Shown here: positions 1 through 8,015 of the stretch, piece after piece
How positions within the stretch are numbered: the stretch's first letter is position 1
Layout of the letters: each line of letters opens with the position of its first letter
Origin: JAICNR01 sp035699465
GTDB taxonomy: Bacteria; Gemmatimonadota; Gemmatimonadetes; JACCXV01; JAHWKZ01
NCBI GenBank assembly: GCA_035699465.1
Contig: DASSPT010000132.1
Coordinates: forward strand, 1 to 26,647
DNA: 26,647 bases
Direction: 5' to 3'
The notes under the pieces: model-generated
What the model saw: only the letters and a program-made list of their open reading frames with translations
Databases searched by the model: none
What the model was told of the DNA's origin: nothing
Translations under genes and position numbers: made by a program

Positions 1-1
1 G

Positions 2-139
2 ATCGCCAGTATCTATGGAATGAATTTCCATTTCATGCCCGAGCTGGACTGGCCGGTGGGGTATCCCACGGCACTTCTGCTCATGGTCCTGTCTGCCATC
101 CTGCCCTATTGGTACTTCAAGAGGCACGGCTGGCTGTGA
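2..139 (+). CDS. corA: CorA-type divalent metal transporter, C-terminal fragment
   Basis: This is the last 45 codons of a gene that begins outside the window. The reading frame starts at base 2 and gives IASIYGMNFHFMPELDWPVG, followed by a hydrophobic helix (TALLLMVLSAILPYWYF) and a basic tail, KRHGWL. The YGMN signature at the end of the first transmembrane helix, an acidic periplasmic loop, a second helix and a short positive cytoplasmic tail are diagnostic of the CorA family. These proteins are pentameric inner-membrane channels for Mg2+, Co2+ or Ni2+, and the GMN motif forms the mouth of the pore. Nothing upstream can be seen, so the regulatory cytoplasmic domain cannot be judged. The next gene runs towards it (convergent), with only 27 bp between the stop codons and no clear terminator. 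Confidence 0.9.
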   Translation: MASIYGMNFHFMPELDWPVGYPTALLLMVLSAILPYWYFKRHGWL

Positions 140-166
140 GCTCGCCTTCGAAGAGGGTTCTGGCGG

Positions 167-604
167 CTACTCCGGCTCGGTGAACTCCACTTCCTCGACG
201 GACTGCCGCGTGAGATACGCGCGCTCGAGATTGAGCGTTCGGTTCAGGGGATCGGTGGGGAAGAGGAAGAACCCGGGATCCTCGGAGCGGTAGTCGTAGG
301 TGAGACCAACCAGCTTCTCGCCCCACACCGTCGAGACCCGCGCCGCGCGGCCGCCAACCGACGGAGGGCGGGGCATGGGCGACAGATCGTCCTCCGGCTC
401 GTATCGCCGCTCGCGGCCGAACGCGAGGTCGCGCACGAAGAACACCGCCAACGTCTCGCTGAGCCGGATCTCCAGCTTCTCGCCGGTCTCGCCGTCCGGG
501 CCCGCCAGCTTGAGGTGGAACGTCACGTCGATGGGGTTGAAGATGCGCGAGAACCCCTTGATGCGTGTACCGTCGGCGAGCAGGACCACGACCCGGCTAT
601 CCAT
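167..604 (-). CDS. Small conserved protein, DUF6982-like (paralogue 1)
   Basis: A 145-residue soluble protein with no signal peptide or membrane segment. The N-terminal half (VVVLLADGTRIKGF, then a FNP...FHL stretch) looks like a small beta-barrel. A middle block ends in AVFFVRDLAF, and the C-terminus has WGEKLVGLTYDY, GFFLFPTDPLNRTLNLERAYL. It resembles a family I recall as DUF6982, of unknown biochemical role and often seen in Acidobacteria and Gemmatimonadota; the family name is from memory and needs a profile search. It is clearly a paralogue of the next minus-strand gene, sharing the order of all these blocks. The ATG at 604 has GGAG five bases upstream, which supports the start. A TATATT hexamer lies on the minus strand at 664-659. 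Confidence 0.8.
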   Translation of the reverse strand: MDSRVVVLLADGTRIKGFSRIFNPIDVTFHLKLAGPDGETGEKLEIRLSETLAVFFVRDLAFGRERRYEPEDDLSPMPRPPSVGGRAARVSTVWGEKLVGLTYDYRSEDPGFFLFPTDPLNRTLNLERAYLTRQSVEEVEFTEPE

Positions 605-658
605 CGATGCTCCGCTGGAGGTGCTCGTTCATCGCTCGGCGAAAAGAAGCTCCTGTCG

Positions 659-664
659 AATATA
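659..664 (-). promoter_or_regulatory. Possible -10 box upstream of paralogue 1
   Basis: On the minus strand, TATATT (664 to 659) differs from the -10 consensus at one base. It sits 54 bp before the ATG at 604, inside the 104-bp gap between the two paralogues. No good -35 hexamer is found 16-18 bp upstream, so this is a weak call. If real, the downstream copy can be transcribed independently of the upstream one. Confidence 0.3.
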
Positions 665-708
665 GCCGGTCCGCGCGGGCGGGGAGATGGAGGTCGGCCT
701 CCCCGGGC

Positions 709-1203
709 CTACCCCTTGGAAGGCAGGAAATCGACACGCGACAAGGCCTGCCGGGTCAGGTAGGCGCGCTCGAGGTTGAGCGCCCGCTCCAGCGGCTCGG
801 TCGGGAAGAGGAAGAATCCCGGCCGTTGAGGCTGGTAGCCGTACGTGAGGCCGCGCAGAACCTCGCCCCATTTCGTCGTAACCTCGATGGCCCGCGCTCC
901 GGCAGTGGGTGGGGCCGCCGACGACGTCAGATCGTTTTCGGGCTCGTAGCGCTTCTCCCTGTCGAACGCGAAATCCCGCACGAAGAACACTGCGTCGACG
1001 TCCGACATTGCGATCTGCCGACCTTCTCCGGTCTCGCCCTGGGGCCCGGCCACCATGAGGTGGAAGTTCGGGCGTGCGGGATTGAAGTCGCGCGCGAACC
1101 CCTTGAGACGGGTCCCGTCGGACAGCAGGACGATGAGGCGCGTCTGTATGGTCGTCATCGGCGGGTTCGAGGATTCTGCAAGAGATGGACCAGGGTGGGA
1201 CAC
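709..1203 (-). CDS. Small conserved protein, DUF6982-like (paralogue 2)
   Basis: A second copy of the same small protein type, with the same block order: LIVLLSDGTRLKGF, FNPARPNFHL, AVFFVRDFAFDREKRYEPE, KWGEVLRGLTYGY and GFFLFPTEPLERALNLERAYL. The two copies share long identical stretches in the C-terminal third and differ most in the linker near residue 100. The start is uncertain. GTG at 1203 gives 164 residues and has TAGGGT (1215-1210) six bases upstream, which fits a leaderless transcript. ATG at 1158 gives 149 residues, aligns better with the start of the paralogue, but has no ribosome site. The gene is divergent from the symporter. No function is known; conserved beta-rich blocks suggest a binding rather than catalytic protein. 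Confidence 0.78.
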   Translation of the reverse strand: MSHPGPSLAESSNPPMTTIQTRLIVLLSDGTRLKGFARDFNPARPNFHLMVAGPQGETGEGRQIAMSDVDAVFFVRDFAFDREKRYEPENDLTSSAAPPTAGARAIEVTTKWGEVLRGLTYGYQPQRPGFFLFPTEPLERALNLERAYLTRQALSRVDFLPSKG

Positions 1204-1248
1204 TACGCAACCCTAGGCCCCGAATCAACCGCAGGCCGCAGGGCTCGA

Positions 1249-1277
1249 TTTACCGTCAGCGCGCGAGTCGCTATGTT
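1249..1277 (+). promoter_or_regulatory. Putative promoter of the symporter gene (leaderless type)
   Basis: TTTACC (1249-1254), a 17-bp spacer and TATGTT (1272-1277) form a plausible -35/-10 pair. The -10 ends nine bases before the ATG at 1287, so transcription would begin at or just before the start codon. There is no Shine-Dalgarno sequence in front of this ATG, which agrees with a leaderless mRNA. Confidence 0.45.
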
Positions 1278-1286
1278 GCGCCGCGA

Positions 1287-3095
1287 ATGACCGCCCTCTC
1301 CTCCTTCTTCTCGCAGCTCCACTGGCTCGACTGGCTGGTGCTCGCGCTGTACTTCGCTTTCTCGCTCGGCGTGGGACTGTGGTTCGTGAAGCGCGCCGGC
1401 TCGTCGACCGCGGAGTTCTTCGTCTCGGGCCGGGACCTGCCCTGGTGGCTGGCGGGGACGTCGATGGTCGCCACCTCGTTCTCGGTGGACACGCCGCTGC
1501 TCGTCACGGGCTTCGTCCGCACGGAGGGTGTCCAGGGTAACTGGATCTGGTGGTGCTTCGCGATCGGCGGCGTGTTTTCCGCATTCGTGTTCGCCCAGCT
1601 GTGGCGCCGCACCGAAGTCATGACCGACGTCGAGCTCGCGCAGCTGCGCTATTCCGGACGCCCGGCGGCGGCGCTGCGCGGGTTCCGCGCCGTCTACATG
1701 ACGCTGTACGCCAACTGCCTGACGATGGCCTGGGTGATCCTCGGGATGGTCAAGGTCTTCGAGACCGCCTTCGACGTGGGGACGCTCGAGGCCACGCTGT
1801 TCGCGACCGGGATCACGCTGCTCTACTCGATGCTGTCCGGGCTGTGGGGCGTCGTGGTGACGGACCTGGTCCAGTTCGCGCTGGCGATGCTGGGTGCCAT
1901 CGTCCTGGCGGTCTTCGCGGTCGAGGCGGTGGGCGGCATCTCCGCGATGCTCGAAGGGCTCCGCGCCAGCGGGAACGCGGCTGCGCTGGAGTTCCTGCCG
2001 CGGCTGGAGGGCGGCGGGGAGGCCTCGCCGGGCACCTGGTGGGGCGACCTGCTGGCGTGGTCGGCCACTCCCGTGGCGACCTTCCTGGTCCTGATCACGC
2101 TCCAGTGGTGGGCGAACAAGAACGCCGACGGCGGCGCGGTGGTCATCCAGCGGATGGCGGCCTCGCGCGACGAGCGCGAATCGGTGCTCGCGACGCTGTG
2201 GTTCCAGGTGGCCAACTACGCGCTGCGACCCTGGCCGTGGATCCTGGTGGCGCTCGCGAGCCTGCTCCTCTACCCGGCGATGGACGATCCCGAGCTCGCC
2301 TACCCCCGCGCGATGGTGGATCTCCTGCCGGTCGGTCTCCTGGGGCTGATGCTGGCCGCTTTCCTGGCAGCGTTCATGTCGACCCTGACCTCGTACATCA
2401 ACCTGTCGGCCGCCTATCTCGTCAACGACCTGTACCGGCCGTTCCTCGTGCGCGACCGCGAAGACCGCCACTATGTGCTGGCCGGGCGCTTAGCGTCGCT
2501 CCTCGCGCTCGCCATCGGCGTGGGCATCAGCTTCTTCGCGACGTCGATCTCGGGCCTGTTCCTGCTGCTCCTCACGCTCGGGGCGGGCATCGGCCTCGTG
2601 TACATCGCGCGCTGGTTCTGGTGGCGGGTGAACGCCTGGAGCGAGATCTCGGCGATGGTTGCGAGCTCCTTGCTCGGGGCCGCGCTCCAGCTCTCGCCGG
2701 ACTGGGGCGGACCCGCATTCCCGTTCGCGGCACGGGTATTCCTCAACATCCTGGGCTCCACGGCGGTCTGGATCGCGGTGACGTACGCTACGCCGCCGGC
2801 GGCCATGGACCGGCTGACGGAGTTCTACCGGCGGGTACGCCCCCCGGGCTGGTGGGGACCGGTGCGGGAAGCGGCGGGCGAGCTCCCCCGCGCGCGCTCG
2901 GCCGGGCTCCGCCAGGGGCTGTGGTTGTGGCTCCTGGGAACGGTGTTCATCTACGCGGCGATGTTCGGGACCGGCAAGCTCCTTCTGCTGGAGTGGGGAT
3001 GGGGTTTCGCGCTCGCCGCCGTTGCCGTGGTCACCGGCTGGGCGCTGTTGCGGCAGCTGACGCGCGAGCGGGTGGCACGGCTCCTGGCGGGCTGA
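1287..3095 (+). CDS. Sodium:solute symporter (SSS family)
   Basis: A 602-residue polytopic inner-membrane protein. The frame is open further upstream, but the ATG at 1287 places the first helix (LDWLVLALYFAFSLGVGLWF) about 12 residues in, as is usual for the family. Hallmarks are the SGRDLPWWLAGTSMVATSFS block after helix 1 (the Na+-site region), a GLWGVVVTDLVQF segment in the middle and LAAFLAAFMSTLTSYINLSA late in the core, matching helix 8 of SSS carriers. I count roughly 13 to 14 hydrophobic segments, with extra helices at the C-terminus. These carriers use Na+ to import sugars, amino acids or other small solutes; the substrate cannot be read from the sequence. The last 65 bp overlap the 3' end of the opposite-strand amidohydrolase gene. 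Confidence 0.9.
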   Translation: MTALSSFFSQLHWLDWLVLALYFAFSLGVGLWFVKRAGSSTAEFFVSGRDLPWWLAGTSMVATSFSVDTPLLVTGFVRTEGVQGNWIWWCFAIGGVFSAFVFAQLWRRTEVMTDVELAQLRYSGRPAAALRGFRAVYMTLYANCLTMAWVILGMVKVFETAFDVGTLEATLFATGITLLYSMLSGLWGVVVTDLVQFALAMLGAIVLAVFAVEAVGGISAMLEGLRASGNAAALEFLPRLEGGGEASPGTWWGDLLAWSATPVATFLVLITLQWWANKNADGGAVVIQRMAASRDERESVLATLWFQVANYALRPWPWILVALASLLLYPAMDDPELAYPRAMVDLLPVGLLGLMLAAFLAAFMSTLTSYINLSAAYLVNDLYRPFLVRDREDRHYVLAGRLASLLALAIGVGISFFATSISGLFLLLLTLGAGIGLVYIARWFWWRVNAWSEISAMVASSLLGAALQLSPDWGGPAFPFAARVFLNILGSTAVWIAVTYATPPAAMDRLTEFYRRVRPPGWWGPVREAAGELPRARSAGLRQGLWLWLLGTVFIYAAMFGTGKLLLLEWGWGFALAAVAVVTGWALLRQLTRERVARLLAG

Positions 3096-4350
3096 GCTCC
3101 TCGCGGGGACCGGTTTGGCTACGGGCCGATGGCTCGAGGAACCAGCGGCCACGCGCCATGACGCCGGCCGGAGCGAGGAGCGCGGACAGGTCCTCGGCGG
3201 GATCGCCGTCGAGGAGCAGCAGGTCCGCCCGTGCTCCGGCGGCCACCACACCGAACTCCCCCTCCGCCTCGAGAAACGCGGCCGCGCCGGCGGTCGCCAT
3301 GCGGAGCGCCTCGCTCCGAGGGATGCCCGCGGCCGCGAACTCCTCGATCTCGTCGATCAGGGACGCCCCCGGGTCGACGACGTCGATCCCCGCGTCGGAT
3401 CCGATCAGGAGTCCGACGCCTTCCGCGTGAAGTGCGCGCACGACCTGCCGGCGATTGGACCGCGAGGCCTCGCGCTCCGCGGGTGGCAGGTTGCGCGCCA
3501 TCCGCGAGAAGATCGCGAGCGTCGGGCAGACCCAGGCGTCGGCTTCGCGCGTTTCTCTCGCGAGCGCGGCGATCCCGTCGGAGCGGATCCGCACCCAGCC
3601 GCCGGGTCCCCGACCTCCCGTCTCGGAGAGCTCCTCCCCGAAGCCGGACAGATGCTCGAGCGAGCGCTGGCCGATCGCGAGGGCGTGCGACAACCCCACC
3701 CGGTGGGGCACGTGACCGACGAAGTCCATCCCGCGCCGGCGCGCGGCGGTCACGATCGAGTCGTAGGCTTCGGGGCGCAGGTCCTGGTAGAGCTTGAGCG
3801 TCCGGTACCCGGCCTCCCACTGGGCGCCCACCACGCTGTCGGCCCTGGCGGGGTCCATGACGATCTGGGTGAGCGGCCACTTGGGGGGCGTTCCGTCGAG
3901 GCCCGGGCTCACCGTGTAGATCGTGGGTCCGGCGAGCGTTCCCTCCTCGACCTCCCGCCGCATCGCCCAGACGTCGGGGAAACCCCACATGTTGCGCACG
4001 GTGGTCACCCCGTGGGCGAGGTAGGCGGGGAGATCGTCCCGGTCGAGGTGGACGTGCATGTCGACGAGCCCGGGCATGAGCGTGCGGCCGCGGCCCTCGA
4101 CCACGACGGCCCCCGGAGGAGGGTGGAGCGCGGCCACCGGGCCGACCCACGCGATCCGCTCGCCCTCGATCACGACCGCCCGGTGGTCCCGCGGACCGGA
4201 GCCGTCCATCGGCAGGATCCGCACGTCGACGATCGCGATCGGGGAGGAGGCGGGGGGCGCGAGGGGCGTGGCGACGAGGAGAGGCAGGACCACCGGCAAC
4301 AGCCGGCCCACGCCCGCTCGCGCACCGCCGTGCGTGAGCCCGGGACCCAT
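3031..4350 (-). CDS. Exported metal-dependent amidohydrolase
   Basis: A 439-residue member of the amidohydrolase superfamily (imidazolonepropionase/prolidase-like group). The chosen ATG gives an N-terminus with a hydrophobic stretch (RLLPVVLPLLVATPLAPPASS) that looks like a signal peptide; GTG at 4398 would add 16 residues. Metal-site motifs appear in the usual order: HVH near residue 100, the lysine of TLKLY that is normally carboxylated, H in GHVPH, H in LEHLSG, and D in GSDAG. The C-terminal GVVAAGARADLLLLDGDP strand block is typical of the small beta domain of these enzymes. Substrates in this group include dipeptides and cyclic amides; none can be assigned. The 3' end overlaps the convergent symporter by 65 bp, so transcription of one may limit the other. 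It is divergent from the amidase at 4438. Confidence 0.88.
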   Translation of the reverse strand: MGPGLTHGGARAGVGRLLPVVLPLLVATPLAPPASSPIAIVDVRILPMDGSGPRDHRAVVIEGERIAWVGPVAALHPPPGAVVVEGRGRTLMPGLVDMHVHLDRDDLPAYLAHGVTTVRNMWGFPDVWAMRREVEEGTLAGPTIYTVSPGLDGTPPKWPLTQIVMDPARADSVVGAQWEAGYRTLKLYQDLRPEAYDSIVTAARRRGMDFVGHVPHRVGLSHALAIGQRSLEHLSGFGEELSETGGRGPGGWVRIRSDGIAALARETREADAWVCPTLAIFSRMARNLPPAEREASRSNRRQVVRALHAEGVGLLIGSDAGIDVVDPGASLIDEIEEFAAAGIPRSEALRMATAGAAAFLEAEGEFGVVAAGARADLLLLDGDPAEDLSALLAPAGVMARGRWFLEPSARSQTGPREELSPPGAVPPARASAAATAPSR

Positions 4351-4437
4351 CGGTCGGCAAACCCGCGCGGGCGCCGCGGGGTTGCCTCGCCCCCCCACGG
4401 GGTGCCCGGTGCGCCGGGTTCGGCACTACCTTGGCGC

Positions 4438-6348
4438 ATGCCCGCCACCGGACGTGGATCGCGGACGCGCGCGTCGGCCGCCTGGGCGGGGTTCGCCGCG
4501 CTGGCCCTGCTGGCCGCGCTGCCCCGCGCTTCCCGGGCGCAGAGCGAGCTCGCGATCACGGTCCAGTACCCGCCCGCGGGCGCGGCCATCACGGCGACGG
4601 ACTCCACCTTCGTCTTCGGACGCGTGGACGGAGCCGGGGAGGACGTCCTGCTGACCGTGAACGGCGCGCCCGTTCCGGTCCACGCGGGCGGCGGCTGGAT
4701 CGCGTTCGCCCCGCTCGAGCCCGACTCGTTCACCTTCGAGGTGGCGGCCGTCAGCGGAGGCCGCCGGGCCGAGACGCGGCGGACGGTCTGGGTGCCGCGG
4801 TCTCTGCTCGAGCCGCCGACCGGCGACACGCTCGGCTACCGGCCCGAGACGATCCAGCCGCGCGGCCCGCTCGAGCTCTACGCGGGGGACACCGTCCAGG
4901 TGTCCGTGGTCGCGGCGCCGGACATGGAGATCCGCGCGCGGCTCGGGGGCGCGTCGGTGCGGCTCCTGCCCGAGCTTCCCGACGTCTCCAACGCCGGCCG
5001 GCTGGTGTTCGATTTCGGCGAGCTGCCGGAAACCCACTGGACCGCGGAGCCGCCGCCCGCCAGCGTTGGTCCCTGGAAGCGGTTCGCGGGCGATCTCTAC
5101 CTCACCTACTCGGGCGCCGAGGGAGACTCGCTGCGGCTGGAATTCACGCGGGCCGGCGGAGCGACCCGCACCGCCTCGGTCGCCGCGTTCTCGTTCCTCG
5201 ATCCCACCGTGATCCGCACCGCGGCCCTCGACGACGACACGGCCGGCACCGGCGGGACCGACCGTCGGGTGATCGCGCGCCACGGCCCCGGCATGGGCTA
5301 CTACCTCTTCCTGCCGAACGGCACGCGCGCCGCGACCGGACGCAGGAGCGGGGACTGGCGGGAGCTCGCTCTGGGTCCCGGCACACGCGCGTGGGCGCCA
5401 CTGGCCGAGACGTTCCCCATCTCCGCCGCGCGTCCCGGCAGCCGCGTCACGGTGGTCCGCTCGCGTCTCGCGAACGGCTGGAGCGAGGTCGTCGTCCCGA
5501 CGACCGACAGGCTGCCCTTCCAGATCGTCCAGGAGCTCGATCCGGTCCGCTACACCGTGCGGGTGTTCGGCGCCGCCGCCGACGTCGACTACGTGCACCA
5601 CGCCTTCGACGACCGGCTGCTGGAGTCGGTCGTCTGGAGTCAGCCCGAGACCGGCGTCCTCGAGATCGAGGTCGCGCTGGCGGCGGAGCGGGCGTGGGGC
5701 TATCGCGCGTACTGGGAAGGCTCCCACCTGGTGATCGGCTTCCGCCATCCGCCGGCGGCGCTCTCCGACCTCCGCTTCCGATCGCCGCTCCACGGCGTTC
5801 GCGTGATCGTCGACCCGGGACACAATCCCGACCCGGGCGCGGTCGGGCCCACGGGGCTCGAGGAGCGCGAGGCGAACCTCGGAATCGCGCTCGAGCTGGC
5901 GCGGATCCTCGAGCGGCGGGGAGCGGAGGTCGTCATGACCCGCGCGTCGGCGGATTCGGCGCTGGGACTCTACGACCGGACCAACCTGGCGATCGCCGCG
6001 GACGGCGATCTCTTCGTGTCGATCCACAACAACGCGCTCCCCGACGGCGTGAACCCGCTGCTCAACAACGGCACGTCGGTGCTCTACTACCACCCGCAGT
6101 CCCGCGAGCTGGCCGAGGCGATCCAGGCGGAGCTCCTGCCCCGGACCGGGCTCTCGGATCGCGGCGTCTGGCACCAGAACGTGGCGGTCCTCAGGATGAA
6201 CGAGATGCCGGCCGTGCTGGTCGAATCGGTGTTCATGATGATCCCCGAGCAGGAGGCGGCGCTCCGCACGCCGGAGTTCCGCCGGCGGATCGCCGAGGGC
6301 GTGGCGGAGGGGATCGAGCGATACCTCAGGAAGGTGGAGGCGAGATGA
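4438..6348 (+). CDS. Exported N-acetylmuramoyl-L-alanine amidase (Amidase_3)
   Basis: A 636-residue secreted zinc amidase that should cut the bond between MurNAc and the stem peptide in the periplasm. Residues 1-34 form a signal peptide ending ASRAQS. About 420 residues of beta-rich, Ig-like and AMIN-like sequence follow. The catalytic Amidase_3 domain begins near residue 453 with VIVDPGHNPDPGAVG (zinc His). It continues with EEREANLG (zinc Glu), SIHNNA near 529 (zinc His) and VLVESVFMM near 594 (catalytic Glu). All metal and catalytic residues are present. The N-terminal region is much longer than in AmiC-type enzymes. The frame extends upstream to 3115, but that part is antisense to another gene, and ATG 4438 precedes the signal peptide. 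TACCTT (4427-4432) lies five bases before the ATG and there is no ribosome site. It overlaps the next gene by ATGA. Confidence 0.92.
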   Translation: MPATGRGSRTRASAAWAGFAALALLAALPRASRAQSELAITVQYPPAGAAITATDSTFVFGRVDGAGEDVLLTVNGAPVPVHAGGGWIAFAPLEPDSFTFEVAAVSGGRRAETRRTVWVPRSLLEPPTGDTLGYRPETIQPRGPLELYAGDTVQVSVVAAPDMEIRARLGGASVRLLPELPDVSNAGRLVFDFGELPETHWTAEPPPASVGPWKRFAGDLYLTYSGAEGDSLRLEFTRAGGATRTASVAAFSFLDPTVIRTAALDDDTAGTGGTDRRVIARHGPGMGYYLFLPNGTRAATGRRSGDWRELALGPGTRAWAPLAETFPISAARPGSRVTVVRSRLANGWSEVVVPTTDRLPFQIVQELDPVRYTVRVFGAAADVDYVHHAFDDRLLESVVWSQPETGVLEIEVALAAERAWGYRAYWEGSHLVIGFRHPPAALSDLRFRSPLHGVRVIVDPGHNPDPGAVGPTGLEEREANLGIALELARILERRGAEVVMTRASADSALGLYDRTNLAIAADGDLFVSIHNNALPDGVNPLLNNGTSVLYYHPQSRELAEAIQAELLPRTGLSDRGVWHQNVAVLRMNEMPAVLVESVFMMIPEQEAALRTPEFRRRIAEGVAEGIERYLRKVEAR

Positions 6349-6935
6349 GCGAGAAGATCGATCCGCGTGAGGATCTCTGGCTGGCGATCTGCGAGGGAGA
6401 TCACGCGGCGGTCGAGGCGATCGTCGAGCAGCGGCCGGACCTGGCGCGGGGGCGGACGGACGAGGGCCTGCCGTGGACGCTGGCCGCCGTGTACCGCGGA
6501 CACCCCGGAGTCGCCGATCTGCTCCTCCGCCACGGCGCCGAGCTCGATCCCTTCAGCGCGGCCGCGCTGGGGAGGACGGACCAGCTGAAGGTGCTCCTCG
6601 ACCGCGGCGAAGCGGGGCTCCAGGAACTCAGCCCCGACGGCTGGACGCCGCTCCACCTGGCTGCGTTCTTCGGCCACCGCGAGACCGCCACCATGCTGAT
6701 CGACCGCGGGGCGGACACGGCCGCGCGCTCGAAGAACGAGATCGCGAACACCCCGCTCCACGCGGCGATCGCGGGAGGACGCGTGGCCGTCGCCGAGCTC
6801 TTGGTCGAGCGGGGAGCGGACGTCAACGCGGTGGCGAACGGCCTCACGCCGCTGGACATCGCCGCCGGAAGGGAGGATCAGGAGATGATGACGTATCTGA
6901 TCGCGCACGGAGCCGAGAGGGGAGGGGCGAGGTGA
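6345..6935 (+). CDS. Ankyrin-repeat protein
   Basis: A 196-residue soluble protein made almost entirely of ankyrin repeats. An N-terminal degenerate unit (LWLAICEGDHAAVEAIVEQ, residues 11-29) is followed by units starting near residues 42 and 70, then clear repeats at 98-126 (DGWTPLHLAAFFGHRETATML), 135-162 (NTPLHAAIAGGRVAVAELLV) and 166-192. There is no signal peptide, so it is probably cytoplasmic although both flanking genes encode exported proteins. Ankyrin proteins act as binding scaffolds; no partner can be named. The start overlaps the amidase stop (ATGA) with GGAGG nine bases upstream, and the end overlaps the following GTG start (GTGA), so it is translated as part of the amidase operon. 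Confidence 0.9.
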   Translation: MSEKIDPREDLWLAICEGDHAAVEAIVEQRPDLARGRTDEGLPWTLAAVYRGHPGVADLLLRHGAELDPFSAAALGRTDQLKVLLDRGEAGLQELSPDGWTPLHLAAFFGHRETATMLIDRGADTAARSKNEIANTPLHAAIAGGRVAVAELLVERGADVNAVANGLTPLDIAAGREDQEMMTYLIAHGAERGGAR

Positions 6936-8002
6936 AGCCGGCCCTGGCCCTGACGCTCGTCGCGGCCGCGTTGCCGTCCGGCGCGTTCGCTCAGGCGGCG
7001 CCCCGCGCCGCGGCGTCGCTGCGGCCGGTCTCGACGTACTCGATCGTGGCGCGGGATCCCGCGACCGGCGAGCTCGGAGTCGCGGTCCAGTCGCACTGGT
7101 TCGGCGTGGGCGCGATCGTCGCCTTCGCCGAGGCGGGGGTCGGGGCGGTCGCGACCCAGTCGTTCGTCGACCCGTCGTACGGCCCGCTGGGGCTCGAGCT
7201 CATGCGCGCGGGCCGCACGGCGCCCGAGGCGCTCGCCGGCCTGCTCGAGGCCGACCCGCATCCCGACGTGCGCCAGCTGGGGATGATCGACGCGGACGGC
7301 AACGTCGCCGCGCACACCGGAGAGAACGCGATCATCGCCGCGGGTCACCACACCGGCGAGAACTACAGCGTACAGGCGAACCTCATGGCGAGCGAAACCG
7401 TGTGGCCCGCGATGGCCCGCGCCTTCGAGTCCACCGACGGGGACCTGGCGGAGCGCATGATGGCCGCGCTCGAGGCCGCGCAGGCGGAGGGCGGAGACAT
7501 CCGCGGCCGGCAGTCGGCGGCGCTCCTCGTCGTGAGCGGGACGCCGACGGGTCGCCCGTGGGTCGACCGTGTGTTCGACCTCCGGATCGAGGACCACCCG
7601 GAGCCGCTCGAGGAGCTGCGCCGCCTCCTCCATCTCGCGCGCGCGTACCGCGAGATGAACGCGGGCGACGAGTCGATGACGGTGAACGAGGTCGACGCGG
7701 CGGTCGACCACTACGACGCGGCGGCCACGATGGTGCCGGAGAGCGCAGAGATGGTGTACTGGGCCGGCATCACGCTCGCCTCCGTGGGCCGGGTGGACGA
7801 CGCCCTGCCGCGGCTCGAGCGCGCCTACGCCGCCGATCCCGGCTGGGCCGTCCTCACGCCGCGGCTGCCGGACGCGGGCCTGCTGCCCGACGACCCTGCG
7901 CTGCTGACGCGGCTTCTGGCGATCCCGGGAGGCGAGCCGGGAATGGAGGAATGGCGCCGGCTCGCGGCCGAGGGGAAGGCGCCCCCGACTCCGGGGCCGT
8001 AG
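6932..8002 (+). CDS. Exported DUF1028 (Ntn-hydrolase-like) protein
   Basis: A 356-residue protein with an N-terminal signal peptide (LALTLVAAALPSGAFAQA). Residues about 30-220 carry the DUF1028 domain: STYSIVARDPATGELGVAVQS, VGAVATQSFVDPSYGPLGL, a GMIDADGNVAAHTG block and NYSVQANLMAS. DUF1028 is thought to have an Ntn-hydrolase-like fold, but its reaction is not established. The C-terminal part (about 225-356) is helical and TPR-like (VDAAVDHYDAAATMVPESAEMVYWAG, then a second helical pair), where other members often have a peptidoglycan-binding segment. The GTG start overlaps the ankyrin stop (GTGA) and has a G/A-rich ribosome site directly upstream. Position behind an amidase suggests a role in periplasmic peptide or cell-wall turnover; this is inference. 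Confidence 0.88.
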   Translation: MKPALALTLVAAALPSGAFAQAAPRAAASLRPVSTYSIVARDPATGELGVAVQSHWFGVGAIVAFAEAGVGAVATQSFVDPSYGPLGLELMRAGRTAPEALAGLLEADPHPDVRQLGMIDADGNVAAHTGENAIIAAGHHTGENYSVQANLMASETVWPAMARAFESTDGDLAERMMAALEAAQAEGGDIRGRQSAALLVVSGTPTGRPWVDRVFDLRIEDHPEPLEELRRLLHLARAYREMNAGDESMTVNEVDAAVDHYDAAATMVPESAEMVYWAGITLASVGRVDDALPRLERAYAADPGWAVLTPRLPDAGLLPDDPALLTRLLAIPGGEPGMEEWRRLAAEGKAPPTPGP

Positions 8003-8015
8003 CTTCAGCGCCCCC

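Noticed and set aside
3115..4437. Upstream in-frame extension of the amidase across the amidohydrolase
   Set aside because: The real protein has a signal peptide right after ATG 4438, and the extension is antisense to a conserved enzyme.
4426..6174. 582-codon minus-strand frame opposite the amidase
   Set aside because: Arg/Glu/Asp-rich translation without domain signal, antisense to a gene with an intact catalytic domain.
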